From NCBI GenBank assembly GCA_039619475.1, contig CM077116.1, positions 298,138,464 to 298,202,463 of the forward strand: 64,000 nt of DNA, in the 5' to 3' direction. This document shows positions 12,301 through 24,364 of the stretch, piece by piece; within the stretch, counting starts at the first letter, position 1; every line of letters begins with the position of its first letter. Source of the DNA: Icerya purchasi (Eukaryota > Arthropoda > Insecta > Hemiptera > Monophlebidae). The notes beneath the pieces were generated by a model. It searched no databases and was not told the DNA's origin. It was given only the letters and a program-made list of their open reading frames with translations. A program made the translations under genes and the position numbers.

Positions 12301-13394
12301 ACATTGAATCAGTTCAAATATTACAAAAGTCTCCATCTCTTCTTCTCATTATTACTATTATTGACACCTTCAATTGTGAAATAGCTGATACTGCTGATGA
12401 TTTTCGAATATTAAAGTTCGGAAAAGTAAAGAGTACAACGCGTGCGGAACCTTTTCCCGAGAATAATAAAACGGAAAAGTAGCATTTAATGAAAAATAAA
12501 CATAAATTTACCTTTGAAAGAAAAACAGAAAAGATGAGGGAAAAACAGCACCCAATAACGTGGTTTTAGAGATAAAGCAGACTGCTCAAGAAAATTATTA
12601 CATAAATGAATCCGAAAATACGGCATATATATATATATATATACATATATATGTATGTATCGAAGCCGGTTTCCATGGCAACCGGATTTTCTTTGATGTT
12701 GTACTCGGCGTTATTATCTCATTATAAAGACTAAAATCTCCTTCGACCTCTGGGATCCGAGTACTGCCGATATCATTGGTCTCTCGTATTTGCGCTGCTG
12801 ATTGCGTTTATCTATTCCGTTTTGTTTATTTTTTATTAAAGTTTATTTATTTTTATTTATCATTTTTTTCTTTTCTTTTTGGCACTGTATTACGCTCTAT
12901 TTGTTAATTAGTTAACGGAATAAAATACTGCATAATTCTAAATAACAAACGCTTTAAGAATAAATACAGTTATCTCGTTCGGCAATATTTTCCGTCTCAG
13001 CTTGAAAAATGAAAGAAATATTAGTAAAAATTAACATAAAATTTCTGAAATCGCCTATCCTCATCTAAAAGAGAAGAAGAAAAAAAATACCCGTAAAGAT
13101 GAATTCGAGTCCGGCGGAGATCATCAAATTCGCATTTTTCCTTCTTCTCTGTTAAATAAAGATGTACGCGGCATTATTAATCGTTACTAATATTTATTTT
13201 TCCACTTCCAGTTGGGACATTTCCGACTAAAATTACTCTTTATATTTCAGATGTTTGTGATTTAGAATTTTTTAGTTTCTGTTTTTCTACTTTGTACATA
13301 AAAAAAAACACAAAAAAAAAGTAGGAACGAGAGAATATAAATTTCGTTTTTAGAATATTTTCGAGGCAGTAGCGGTCGAAACATAAGCCTAGCC
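12301..13394. other. unassigned DNA
   Basis: No supported gene. There is a (TA)n tract at about 12625-12652 and several T/A homopolymer runs. Confidence 0.35.
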
Positions 13395-13397
13395 AAT

Positions 13398-13460
13398 TAC
13401 CGTGGCGTAGTTGGTTAGGCAGTGATGGCTCATCCCTGATATCCCACTACCGTACATTCT
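13398..13460 (+). mobile_element. tRNA-like SINE head
   Basis: TGGCGTAGTTGG (about 13402-13413) is a near-perfect pol III A box. It is followed by TTAGGC and, at a tRNA-like distance, a decayed B box (CTGATATCCC instead of GGTTCGANTCC). An A-rich segment follows. The fold is too degraded for a functional tRNA, so this is the head of a tRNA-derived SINE or a tRNA pseudogene. The body could not be delimited. Confidence 0.45.
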
Positions 13461-13750
13461 AAAAAAAAACAAAGTAAAAAAACCACTCGTGTCAAGTTAA
13501 TGTTCATATTTCATGCGATAAAAAAAAAATCAACCCAAAAAATCAAAAAAAAAATTATTTCGTAAAATGGCGGAAAATTAGAATGATTTTTTCCCCTAGG
13601 CCAGCAGCGCAAGGTGTTCACTAGATATTAAAAGGGCAGTGGTAAGGCTGCGATTGAGATTGCCTAGAATTATGGAAAATCAGCGAGGTGCACGATATAG
13701 ATGTAGAACTAGTACTCCCCGCGGGAGTTTTTTATTTTTATTTTTCATAA

Positions 13751-14235
13751 AGGGTCTCTAACCGGTTAAGGGGAGTAAAAGTGCCTTTGAACCAAACTTT
13801 ATATAAATCGATGTTATTTCAAACACTTTTTTTTTTTTGATTAAATAAATTAATTTTCTCAAAAAAAAAAAAAAAAGAAACAGTCCTATTCAGCCTTGCG
13901 GTTGCAATTTATTCTCCCTTTTCTTGAAGGATAATCGTCCGCTACTGACATGCCCAACAAAGGGTCTAACCGGTTAAGGGGAGTAAAAGTGCCTTTGAAC
14001 CAAACTTTATATAAATCGATGTTATTTCAAACACTTTTTTTTTTTTTGATTAAATAAATTAATTTTCTCAAAAAAAAGAAAAAAAGAAACAGCCGTATTA
14101 TACACTATTCAGCCTCGCGGATGCAATTTATTCTCCCTTTTCTTGAAGGATAATCGTCCGCTACTGACATGCCCAACAAAGGGTCTAGCCGGTTAAGGGG
14201 AGTAAAAGTGCCTTTGCACCAAACTTTATAAAAAA
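13751..14235 (+). repeat. tandem repeat, ~210-219-bp unit, 2.2 copies
   Basis: Units start at 13751, 13961 and 14180 with AGGGTCT.TA(A/G)CCGGTTAAGGGG. Each carries GAGTAAAAGTGCCTTTG, an ATAAATCGATGTTATTTC block, poly-T then poly-A, and a TTCTTGAAGGATAATCG block. The third unit breaks off soon after CAAACTTTAT. Unit-to-unit identity is high apart from homopolymer length, so the duplication looks fairly recent. Confidence 0.9.
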
Positions 14236-15195
14236 AATATATACATCTAGGGCATGAAAAAATGTAGTTGATTCTGAAAGTTTCAGACCCCCTAGTCCTA
14301 CAAGGGGCTGCCGTAGTTACCGTTTTGTGATTTTTGGGTTTTCTACGATATCTCAGCCATTTTTCGATCGATTTTAAAAGATGCTCGTTGGAGGTTAAGG
14401 ATAATGGAAAGTGTTCTATAACGGTGAATTTTTCCAGATTTTTAGACGCTAAATTCAAATTTTTAGAAACGTTCAAAATTTTTAAAATGTCATAAAAAGG
14501 ATTAAAAAAATTCAGTAACGACGGATAGATTTATATAATATGTATCGTAGTGTAAACTATCTACTGAAAATTTTTCAGATTTTTAAAAGTGGTGGAAGAA
14601 GTTCAAAAAAAATAATAGCATGCATTCAACTAATAACAACGGAATAAATATATGTTACGTATTTGAAGATAACGAGTTTTCCTGAATTTTTTTTCAGATT
14701 TTTGGAACGGGTGGAACAAGTTAAAAAATAAATAAAATCATTCGTTTTTGGCTGAAAAACCTCTTGAAATTCAACTAATAACAAAGGAATAGATGTTACG
14801 TATATTATAATAAAATGTTTTTCTGAATTTTTTCAAATTTTTAGAACAGCTGAAAAACAAGTCCAAAAAAATGAAAACATGAATTTTTGGCTGAAAAAAA
14901 CTCTGAAACTTCAGCTGGAAGCAAACTATAAAATGTCAGTTACATAATTTGCCATTGTGTTACTTAATTTACTATTATGAGAATTTTAAATTCGTGTAGA
15001 AATTTTATATTATTTTTATTTCTTAAAAGTGTTATTATTTTTCAGTTATAATACATTAGTTTAAATAAATTTGTCATATTTAGAACAAAGAAAACCTGTA
15101 AGTTTTTTTTTAACACTCTTTAAAAGTGAATAAAATGGAAGAAAAATCGAAAGCCATCATGTAGTGTTATGTTTTAATGATTTGTAATAATGTTT
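14236..15195 (+). repeat. degenerate ~120-140-bp tandem array
   Basis: Four diverged blocks recur with the pattern TTTTTCAGATTTTT followed by (G)GAAC.G.TGGAA..AGTT.AAAAAA, near 14440, 14575, 14692 and 14835. They are spaced by the linked words TTCAACTAATAACAA and GAATA.AT.TTACGTAT. Nothing here is coding. The array lies between the tandem repeat on the left and its inverted partial copy on the right. Confidence 0.65.
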
Positions 15196-15275
15196 CTTTT
15201 TTTTTTTTTTTTTTGAGAAAATTAATTTATTTATTCACAAAAAAAAGTGTTTGAAATAACATCGATTTATTATTC
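15196..15275 (-). repeat. inverted partial copy of the 13.75-kb repeat unit
   Basis: This is the reverse complement of the segment ATAAATCGATGTTATTTC, CAAACACTTTTTTTT, TAAATTAATTTTCTC found twice at 13.80-13.88 and 14.01-14.08 kb. It makes a potential ~65-bp stem around the 1.1-kb array, like a long-TIR non-autonomous element. Confidence 0.75.
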
Positions 15276-15745
15276 TTTTCAGCTAGTGATGAAATTTCTT
15301 ACTAAAATGCTTGGCGATTAACCTCTTCTTTCCCATGCAGTAATGTGTATAACAAAACAAGTGCGTGTCGTTTAATATCTAAAGTTTAAATGAATTTTAG
15401 CGTTTTGCTATATTATAGTCTTTATAATTTGAAAGAGGAGAAATTATTCGTATTCTTTTTTTTTTTTTTTTTCGTGTTCTAGCATGGAATTAATCAGTGA
15501 GTACCACTGTCGCTTTTGAATTCTTTTGGTTCATGGGAAAAATTTACGATCTCGTTAATATCCAACAGAAGAGGCCTAATGAGACCGCCTATAAATAAAA
15601 TCATACTGTATGAATACGGTTTTATATGATGAAAAATAAAAAAAAAAAATGAAAAAGCATTCATTAGGAAGAATTGTAGCAGCCTTCGCGTATTTTCTGC
15701 GGCGAAATAAGGGACTTTTATGCCGCTAATAATGTTATTATTACC
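15276..15745. other. unassigned DNA
   Basis: No supported feature. A T-run lies at about 15456-15472. Confidence 0.35.
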
Positions 15746-15751
15746 ATCATT

Positions 15752-15752
15752 A

Positions 15753-15823
<71 letters not shown>

Positions 15824-15904
15824 GTTATTGTTATTGTTATTGTTATTGTTATTGTTATTGTTATTGTTATTGTTATTGTTATTGTTATTGTTATTATTAT
15901 TATT
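15752..15904 (+). repeat. (TTA)n then (TTATTG)n microsatellite
   Basis: A (TTA)n run passes into a regular hexamer GTTATT repeat at about 15820-15893 and back to (TTA)n. Poly-Leu and poly-Asn readings are artefacts. The tract abuts the left side of the two-ORF LINE. Confidence 0.97.
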
Positions 15905-16142
15905 GTGTTGAACAGACGTGTTTGCTTTGCTCTCGAAAAACGTTTCAGAACTGGCTGGTGTTTTGTTCATTAGTTTTTTAAATTAGTATATTATAATAGT
16001 ATTTCCTGCGCTGATCATAACACCGTTTTCAGAATTTATTTCCGTCGAGCTGTTCGTAAGTTATATAAATTTCAAATTCTACATATTCTGCGCGTTCGTT
16101 TTGTGATTTTACTGGTTGAAGTTGTTTACTCGAATTATAAAT

Positions 16143-17030
16143 ATGCCTTCTTGCAAAAAGTGTGCTAATGCATTGCCAGCATCAGGCGAGAACGCGGCAT
16201 GTAGTGTCTGTTTGGGCCAACTACACTTCCAGTGCAGCGGCGTGGCGGCGGGAACGTGGCGCCAAATGGGAAATAATAAGAGAGGTATATGGAAGTGTTC
16301 AGACTGTCGCGGTGAAACGGACAAAAATGAATCGAGCACTAGCAAGCAAAGTACGGAAGAGCTGTTGATGATGATTCGGAGCGAGATAGCTGCGTTACAC
16401 GGTAAGATCGAGGACATGCATGCGTCGGTCGACCAGTTACGTAGTGAGAACGGGCGGCTTCATCAGGTAGTGGAACTGCTACGAAATGAAAACGGCCAGC
16501 TTAAAGAGTCTAACGATGCACTGCGCGCGCGAGTTTCAAATTTAGAGCAGTACACGCGTAAAGACGATCTCATAATAAGCAATGTGCCTCAATCAGCCAA
16601 CGAAAATGTCTACGATATAGTAGAGAAGATTGCTGTGGCAACCGGCGCAGAGATGAACCGGAACGATATCAGTATATGCCACCGATTACCAAAATTGAGC
16701 AGACAGTCGCACGCCAGCATAGTTGTCGGGTTCTGTCGACGAGTGGCCAAATATTCGCTGCTAAAGAGCTGTCGAACTAAACGGCCGGTTTTAAAGGATA
16801 TCGGCTTTAATGAACCGACCGCCTTAGCCATACAAAATATTTATGTCAACAAACACCTCTCTGCAGAAAATAATAGCATCTTTGTTGCTGCACGAGCATT
16901 GAGACAAAAATCATGGAAGTACATATGGACTAGAGACGGGAAAATATTTGGGCGGCGTGATGATAGTGCACCCACCATACGATTTCTATCATTGGAGCAG
17001 ATTGACTCCTTTAAAAACAACAGCAACTGA
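16143..17030 (+). CDS. LINE ORF1 protein: PHD finger, coiled coil, FP25K-like domain
   Basis: The frame is intact and gives about 295 residues from ATG at 16143; an upstream in-frame TTG is an unlikely start. Residues 4-55 form a PHD-type C4HC3 zinc finger (C4, C7, C20, C23, H28, C31, C52, C55, with the conserved Trp at 50). Residues ~70-135 are a Glu/Leu-rich coiled coil (QLRSENGRLHQ, LLRNENGQLKESN). The C-terminal part, from YTRKDDLIISNVP through CHRLP to the KIFGRRDD and LSLEQID region, resembles the baculovirus FP25K-type fold common in insect LINE ORF1s. ORF1 proteins bind LINE RNA and form the RNP. It lies 250 bp upstream of ORF2. An undamaged ORF1 next to a lightly damaged ORF2 suggests modest age. 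Confidence 0.85.
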   Translation: MPSCKKCANALPASGENAACSVCLGQLHFQCSGVAAGTWRQMGNNKRGIWKCSDCRGETDKNESSTSKQSTEELLMMIRSEIAALHGKIEDMHASVDQLRSENGRLHQVVELLRNENGQLKESNDALRARVSNLEQYTRKDDLIISNVPQSANENVYDIVEKIAVATGAEMNRNDISICHRLPKLSRQSHASIVVGFCRRVAKYSLLKSCRTKRPVLKDIGFNEPTALAIQNIYVNKHLSAENNSIFVAARALRQKSWKYIWTRDGKIFGRRDDSAPTIRFLSLEQIDSFKNNSN

Positions 17031-17280
17031 CTATATCAGTATCCTTTACCTAAATTTAAATTCGTTCTGAGTGCCGTTTTACTATACAAAAAAAGGGGTT
17101 GTTTTGGGGTGCATATTTCATATTCTCGTAGCAGATTTGATTGCCTAGCTAATTTTAATTCTAGGGATAGATTTAACTTATTTTTATCTTTATTTTTATG
17201 CTTAATGGTTAGTTTTCTTAGGTATATGATTATTATTCCAGTTTATGTTTTAAATTTAAAATTATTCTCGTTCTTTAGAA

Positions 17281-20101
17281 ATGCAATCTAACAAATTAGA
17301 TATACTCACTTTAAACGTAAGCAGCCTAAGAGCTCATTTTAATGAACTACTTATACTACTGAACGAGTCGACTTTGAACTATGAAGTTTTAATACTAACT
17401 GAAACATGGTTAACTATAGATGAGATTACGCGATACACAATCCCGGGATAAGTTTTTCGAGAAGATTGTAGAATTAATAAGAGATCAGGTGGAGTACTAA
17501 TGTATGTCAGAGAGAACATCGAAATTTCACAAATTGATGTAAAAATTTCGACTGGTAACATTGTTTGTATAAATGTGAAGCTTGAAAATAATTACAGTAT
17601 ATCAATTGTAGGATTGTATCGTTTTTGCGAGTCTCATCAAACAGATTTTCTATCTGAATTATCTTCGGTTATAGAAAAATTAGAAGATATTGCCATAATC
17701 ACCGGTGATATAAATATAAATTTGTTGGACAATGTAAAAAGTATAAACTATCTAAACATTTTAAGAGCAAATGGGTTTAAAAGCTTACAAAATCAGCCAT
17801 CATATCACGGGATAGCCGATTTATACTCTTCCTGTTGGGATCATGTTCTCGTTCGCGGACTCAAAAATATCAGTATAAAATTAGAGGTCGAAACTATAGT
17901 TATGCCCTGCAGCTTTTCTGACCATTCCATAGTAAATACTAAAATTAAAATAAATACTAATTATCGAACTAAATCTAACAAACGAAGTTATTTTATAGAT
18001 AAACAAATGCTTCGAAACAATCTGAAAGATTGTTGCCTAGAAGATATTTGCAACAAATCAGTGACAATTGACGAAAAGTTTGATATATTTATCACAGCCA
18101 TAAAAGTCGCTTTGGAGCGCTCAAAAAAAACAATAAAATACCGTAAGACACAACGGAAAAGATCTGAATGGGTAACAGAAGAGATTATTTCACTTTCCAT
18201 GGAAAAAAACGAATTACATAAATTAATTAAAATGCAGTCGCGTAACGATGACATAGTTATGCGATTTAAGCAGATTTCTAGGGAACTGCAAAAACAAATA
18301 CGAGTTGCCAAACGAAATTTCTATTCGCAAAAATTAATAGAGTACAGCGACAATCCAAAAAAAATACTGGGGATTAATAAAAAAGGTAATAGGTAGCAAA
18401 AAATCTGAGCTAAAAGATACCAAAGTCAATGATTTAATATTACCAGTTGACGGTAACGAACAAGCAATTTCCAATCACTTTAATAATTATTTCTCAAATA
18501 TAGTTAAAAAAATGAAGATAGCAAAAAATTCAAATATAAACACAATGAATACAACGTATCAAAATTGCAATTCGTTCGGGTTCATTGAATTCTCTAGAAA
18601 TGAAGTTAGAAATGCCATAATGTCTTTTCCAAACAAACATTCATTCGGTTCTGATGGAATATCAATTGTTCTTGTAAAAGAAAATATCGAGTTTTTTGTA
18701 AATCCGTTAACGTCCTTAATAAATGAATCTGTCACATCTGGAATATTTCCGACTGTCCTAAAGCTCGGAATAATTACTGCGGTTTACAAGAGTGGTGTAG
18801 CCTCCGATATTTCTAACTATAGACCGATATGTTTGTTGCCGACATTTGCAAAAATTTTCGAGAAATGTCTAAAAGAAAGAGTACTATCTTATTTATACAA
18901 TGAACATTTTTTCAGTAAATATCAATATGGTTTCTTAAGAAACAAATGTACGGACGATGCTTTGTTTGACCATATTACCTACATATCAGAAAATTTAGAA
19001 CATGGTAAATCGGTGGCCGCCGTCTATCTAGATTTCTGCAAAGCATTTGACGTGGTTGATCATAAAATACTCCTAAACAAATTATATGCTTGTGGTTTCC
19101 GCGGCATAATCTATCATTGGTTTCAATCATATCTGACAGACAGGAAAAACGTAACAAAAATAAAGAATGTTCTCAGTGACAGTGTCATACAGGAGTTTGG
19201 TGTGCCTCAGGGCAGTATCTTAGGCCCTATCCTTTTCCTCATCTATGTAAATGACTTATGTAATTTAAAAGTTCTCGGAAAAATATATAGTTACGCAGAT
19301 GATACAGTTCTCATTGCAAGCTCCAGATTTCCGAATATCTTGCAGAACTTAATACAAAGTGACCTAAATAAAATACGAAAATGGATGAATGACAACTCCA
19401 TTCAACTAAACGTAAGCAAAACGAAATATATAATATATAGCAACTTACCACAACATAGGTGGGACCAGTTAAAAATACATTGGGATGATAAACTCATAGA
19501 AAGGGCATATGACATAAAATACTTAGGAATATATTTAGACTGTAAACTGTTTTGGAGTTCCCAACTAGCTTTCTTATCAGCAAAACTAAGAACATTAAAT
19601 TATCTATTCTATTATTTAGAACAAGTATTCAATAAAAATCAACTTCGGGCTTTATATTTTGTACTATACCAACCGACTCTTATGTACGGGATTATTCATT
19701 GGGGAAATGCGGCGAAATATCACCTTTCACCAATAATCTACTTGCAAAAATCAGTACGTAAAAAAATTGGCGCAATAAAACAAAGAGATGATAGAAAGAA
19801 CTTCTTAACCGTTAAAGAATTATATTACATGCAACTGATACTATATGTACAAAATAATAAAGATAAATTTGAAGTAAAAGTGCGACCAGGAATAACTAGA
19901 ACATCAGTTCAAGAGAGAGCCAACGTACCTTATTTTAATAAACATCACGTCAGAACACAAGCGAGATATATGGGATCTATATTTTATAATTCACTGCCGG
20001 AAACAATTAAATCAAATCTAAGGAACTACAAATACAAGCGAAAAATATTAAATGATTATATCTCCGAAAACACAACACTTTTACAAAACTTTGATAAATA
20101 A
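17281..20101 (+). pseudogene. LINE ORF2: APE-type endonuclease plus reverse transcriptase (two lesions)
   Basis: From ATG 17281 the endonuclease opens with LDILTLNVSSLRAHF and LILTETWL (catalytic Glu), then RSGGVLMYV, ITGDININL and SDHSIV (catalytic Asp/His). One in-frame TAA at 17449-17451 interrupts it. The frame continues to about 18360, where a run of 8 A shifts it by one base. The downstream frame reads on through KKSELKD into the RT. RT motifs are SNYRPICLLP, FCKAFDVVDH, GVPQGSILGPILFLIYVND and YADDTVLIA (about 19285-19320), all well kept. The protein ends at 20101 without RNase H. The enzyme nicks target DNA and copies LINE RNA by target-primed reverse transcription. This copy cannot make full-length protein as read. 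Confidence 0.9.
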
Positions 20102-21570
20102 CAGAGTATTTATAAATAACATTAAATTGCTGCCTAATGAAATATAGGAGGAAAAGAAGTGAAGTATAGAAAACTTTATTTAATTTGCCAGCATAGATGA
20201 ATACAGTTTAGAAGAGTAAACAACAATTGTATCTCTTTTCTTTCTCTTGAAGAAAAATGATATAATTGCTATGTGTTGCCAACTAGTACAGACGTTGTCA
20301 AACCTCAAACAAACTGAATTGCTATAGACTAACATTATCAACACTAAATTTAGTAAATATTCTAATTTGACTGATCTTTAATAAAATTAAAATCAATGTT
20401 AGATCTCAAATTGACTTTTTAAAATTAACACAAAACATATTAATTGTTTAAATCGACAAAATTGCCTAATGCAAAAATATCGCATTCACTTTGTACAACT
20501 CACTTCCATACTTTTGAATATTGTTCTTTCTTTAAAACTCTATAAAGTGTCAGTATCTAACTACATATACTAAATTTATATTTCTAATTAATATCCCTCT
20601 TGTTGTTAACAATTCTGATATATAATAAAGTTCATATTTAACTTTACTACCGTTTAATTTAAATTTAAAACTATATATTAACTATTAACATAGAATTTTA
20701 AATTATAAATTAGGTTTAATCATTAGATGTATTTAGTTTAAGTTCATGTATTAACTATTAAAACCGCATAACAAATAATTGTAAATATGGGTTAAAAATA
20801 ATGCTTATAAATCAATAACAGTTTTACTAAATTTTTAACTAGTTACTTCTTCCAAATGTGTTAAATTAACAAAACATAATTTAACCCATGTAACTGTAGC
20901 AACTTATGTATACATATAATATATATATATTTATATCTTTATATTATATTATACTGATTTTTAAATATAACACTGTTGTTACCATTATAAGTATTTAAAC
21001 CTATATAATTTTATATTTAACGTTAAATTAGAGGAGATAATAACTTCTCTTATATTATTATTCAATACTATTACTTAACCTTAGCCTTAGCAAATAAGTA
21101 AAATTATGATTTAGGTTCTCATATTGGTCTCTGGGGCTTGGGGTTTAAGTGTACTTAAATTTAGTTATATATATTAAATATATGCCTGAACTCGATAAAA
21201 CAAAAAACTGTAAACGCGGGCCAATTAAGTGTATTGAAATGATTTTTTTAAACACAGATTGGCTCGTGTCTAATCGATTGCGTCTCTGCTGCTCATGCTT
21301 TCACAGCACATGAGTAGGCTTAAAACGTAACGTTCAATTTTCTAATTGTACCCGTTTTATTTGTTTTCATGTTTTATTTACTAGCATTGTTTTTATTATA
21401 TTCATTTTATATTATATTCATTTTATTTTATTTTGGGCTTTGTAATCGTATCCAGATTTACTATCAATGTAATATCAGTTCTTTTTATAATAATAATCCC
21501 ACTGCTCGCGCAGCCATGCGCATTTGTGGAATTTATATTTTCTTGTAATTTCATATTAATTTTTTACAGC
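20102..21570 (+). other. 3' region of the two-ORF LINE
   Basis: An AT-rich, non-coding stretch between the ORF2 stop and the AATAAA/(TTTGA)n tail. At about 1.5 kb it is long for a LINE 3' UTR and could hide an older insertion, but I see no boundary inside it. Confidence 0.5.
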
Positions 21571-21595
21571 AATAAATTTGATTTGATTTGATTTG

Positions 21596-21596
<1 letters not shown>

Positions 21597-21675
<79 letters not shown>

Positions 21676-21700
21676 TATCATTATTATTACTATTATTATT
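21597..21700 (+). repeat. (ATT)n microsatellite
   Basis: A trinucleotide run with a few ATC variants, directly following the LINE (TTTGA)n tail. Confidence 0.97.
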
Positions 21701-24364
21701 TTGTTTTCATTTATTTTTATTTATTTATTATTATTATTATATATATATATTTTTTAGCGAATGAAAAATTTACAATTTTTGAAGAGAAATAGAAAAAAAT
21801 ACAAATGGTGTCGTTTATTTTCAAAGAAAAATTGAAGGCACGCTTATAAATATAAATTGAGCCGGTTCGATGTGGGAAAATAAAGAAAGAAATAAAAACG
21901 GAAATAGAAATAAAATGCGGACGAAAAAAGAAAACTACTATACCGAATTTGGCAATATTCCGAATTTGTATATACATCGGGTAAGCCGTTAACCCGTTAA
22001 GGGGATTTTGATTTAGGAAAATTTTCATTTTGATGAGAAAACGCAGATATTCCAACAGCTGAAGATAAACCGAAGTTTCCCTAGTCGACGGGTAGAATTA
22101 TCTACCGCGAAAAATTCAAAAAAAAATTCAAAAAAAAAAAAAAATGATAACAAAGATGCGACAACTTGCGACGTACGAAAACAGTTCGCGAAAATTCAAG
22201 CTAGGCGACAGATGCTAACTTTGGCACGTTAGAATTTTACATTTCTTTTTGTTTTTCTCATATTACATTTTAAATGAACAGAACATAAAACGAACTACCT
22301 CAATCCGCGTTAATTTGTTTTAACGAACTGCTAGCAAAATTTCAGTTGACCAGGTAAATGATTAGTTAAGAGCGTTTCATTTTGGCCACCATGCGTTCTG
22401 TAATTTACATACACAGTTTATGAAATAATACAATTATAAAGACTCAAAAAAAAACATCTTAAGACTGAATTCCAAACGGAATGTACTGGAAACGCCTTTT
22501 TCGGCGGAATATCCCTTCTTTGGTACTAGAAATAAAAAGGGAATGTATTAATAAAGATAAATTTAGTATTGTATTATTTGAACGTCTGAAGCCTAAATGG
22601 ATTTATTAATAATATTATTATTAATAGTCGTCAACAACGCATATAAGTATACGTACTTTGTAATATTACTAATGTTGGATGTTTCTATTTCCTTCTTTTA
22701 TATATTCTAGTAATAGTAAACGCAACTTGCTTTTCAGGAAATATAATTATAAAATTATTTATATGACATTACGGTCGTATAAATAATTTTAATCTATTAA
22801 TTTTCATAACAGATTTAGTTCTACCCTTTCATGCCCTAAATTTCTTACGTAATATTCTTTGTTTTTCCTTAATTTCAGCTCGAATATGATTTGGAGTTTT
22901 GTAGTTTTTTATTTTATCATCCTCTAAGCTATTTTTGATTTTATGGGTCTATTTTTAATTAATTTAATAATTAATAGGACAAGATCATCTACATTATTTA
23001 AATAATTTTATAATTTTCTGTATTTCATAATTCGCTAATCTCCCTGTTAGCCTGTGTAACTCTCGGTCCTATTAATTTATTTGCATTTGTCTAGTTAGTT
23101 TAACGTTCAGCTTACACCCGAATGATATAGAAATTTAACGTCATAATTCCTTAAATTATTACGTTAGTTACAATATAGTCTAGTTGAACGCTATAATTTC
23201 CATCTGGGACTATTTAAATGCATAGTTTAATTCTAAAATTCTTTCGTAGACAAAAATTATCTAATTTTTTTCCCTTTAGGTTTCTACTTCATTAATTGTA
23301 CGAACTTGTTACTTTATTTTCTCCCGGTTTCTCCTATCTGACTATCAAAGTCTCCTCTCATTATTATAACTTAATTTTTATTGCCACATTTTTTGTTAGA
23401 TAAAATTTCATTAATATTCTCACATACATCTTCTCATATTCTCAGTTTCGTCCGAAACAGCTGTTGGGAAATAAACTTGTATGACCATTAATATTTTACT
23501 GTTAACGATTCTAAATTTTGCAATGTTCTCGTTCTGTCTGTATATACCTTAAACTCCATTAAGTTAAACGAAAACGGTTGATGGCCAAAAATGGTTTCGC
23601 GCCGGGCCAGGGGAAAAAAAACTCAAAAAATTTATTATTGAAAGTAAACTTACATGTTTAATAATTTCAAAAAAAATAAAAATAAAAGTACCCACAAGTA
23701 TACGTAAAAATTGTTTATACCTAAGTAATGGAATCGTCTCATTTGTGACGAAGGGTGTACGCGTTGTCAAGTTTTCGGGAAAAACTAATAATCAAAGTTT
23801 TTTTTTTGTTTTTTTTTTTTAATAGTTTGCTGGTCCTAGAAGTAATTATTTCGTAAAATAGTACACCATCTTAAGTAAAAATATTTATTACGATATTTTT
23901 AAATTATTAACTTATAAACCATAATCATATTATATAATTTACATTTTGATCTAGCTCATAATACAAACACTCTTTCATCTGCAACCTAAAATTTCAATTA
24001 ATTTAATGTCTTACATCTGTGTAGTATCATAAACAAAGGAAGGTCAAATAAAGAAAAAAAAAACGAAGAAAGAAAAGACAAAAAAAGTAAAACAGGAGGT
24101 TTATTAATAACTTTCTCTTAGGTATTAATTCTATTAGTGTTTTACATTTTTTTTTTTTTAAAGGTATACTTTCTATTTACTTCTTCCCCCACATTGTCTA
24201 CTTTACCACTAATCCTTCTGGATCAAATTTTATCATAATAAAGGTATAGAATGGAGCATCAGAATCTGGAGCAGACTTGCCCCACCTGTCAACAATAGAA
24301 CAACACGTACACTTCATCTCTAGATCTGTAATCAGGTGATTCCGTTGAATTTAATTAAGCTGCT
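21701..24364. other. unassigned AT-rich DNA
   Basis: I see no supported gene. A T-rich run at 23798-23820 followed by AATAGTTTGCTGGTCCTAG resembles the poly(A)-tailed 3' ends of minus-strand elements at 33.62 and 35.69 kb and may mark another LINE remnant. No protein motif confirms it. Confidence 0.35.

Larger units (their letters stand above)
15905..21597 (+). mobile_element. near-full-length two-ORF non-LTR retrotransposon (CR1/L2/Jockey-like)
   Basis: The order is: 5' leader of about 240 bp, ORF1 with PHD finger (16143-17030), a 250-bp spacer, ORF2 with endonuclease plus RT (17281-20101), and a ~1.5-kb AT-rich 3' region. It ends in AATAAA followed by (TTTGA)4 at 21571-21597 instead of poly(A). 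A short tandem 3' tail, a zinc-finger ORF1 and this RT type fit the CR1/L2 group, though the clade is an inference. The element lies between a (TTA)n tract on the left and an (ATT)n tract on the right, so it probably inserted in such a repeat. The 5' boundary is approximate, and no target duplication can be read in the microsatellite. Confidence 0.8.

Noticed and set aside
15494..15970. Open frames encoding poly-Asn (minus) and poly-Leu (plus)
   Set aside because: Both are readings of the (TTA)/(TTATTG) microsatellite; flanking residues show no domain.
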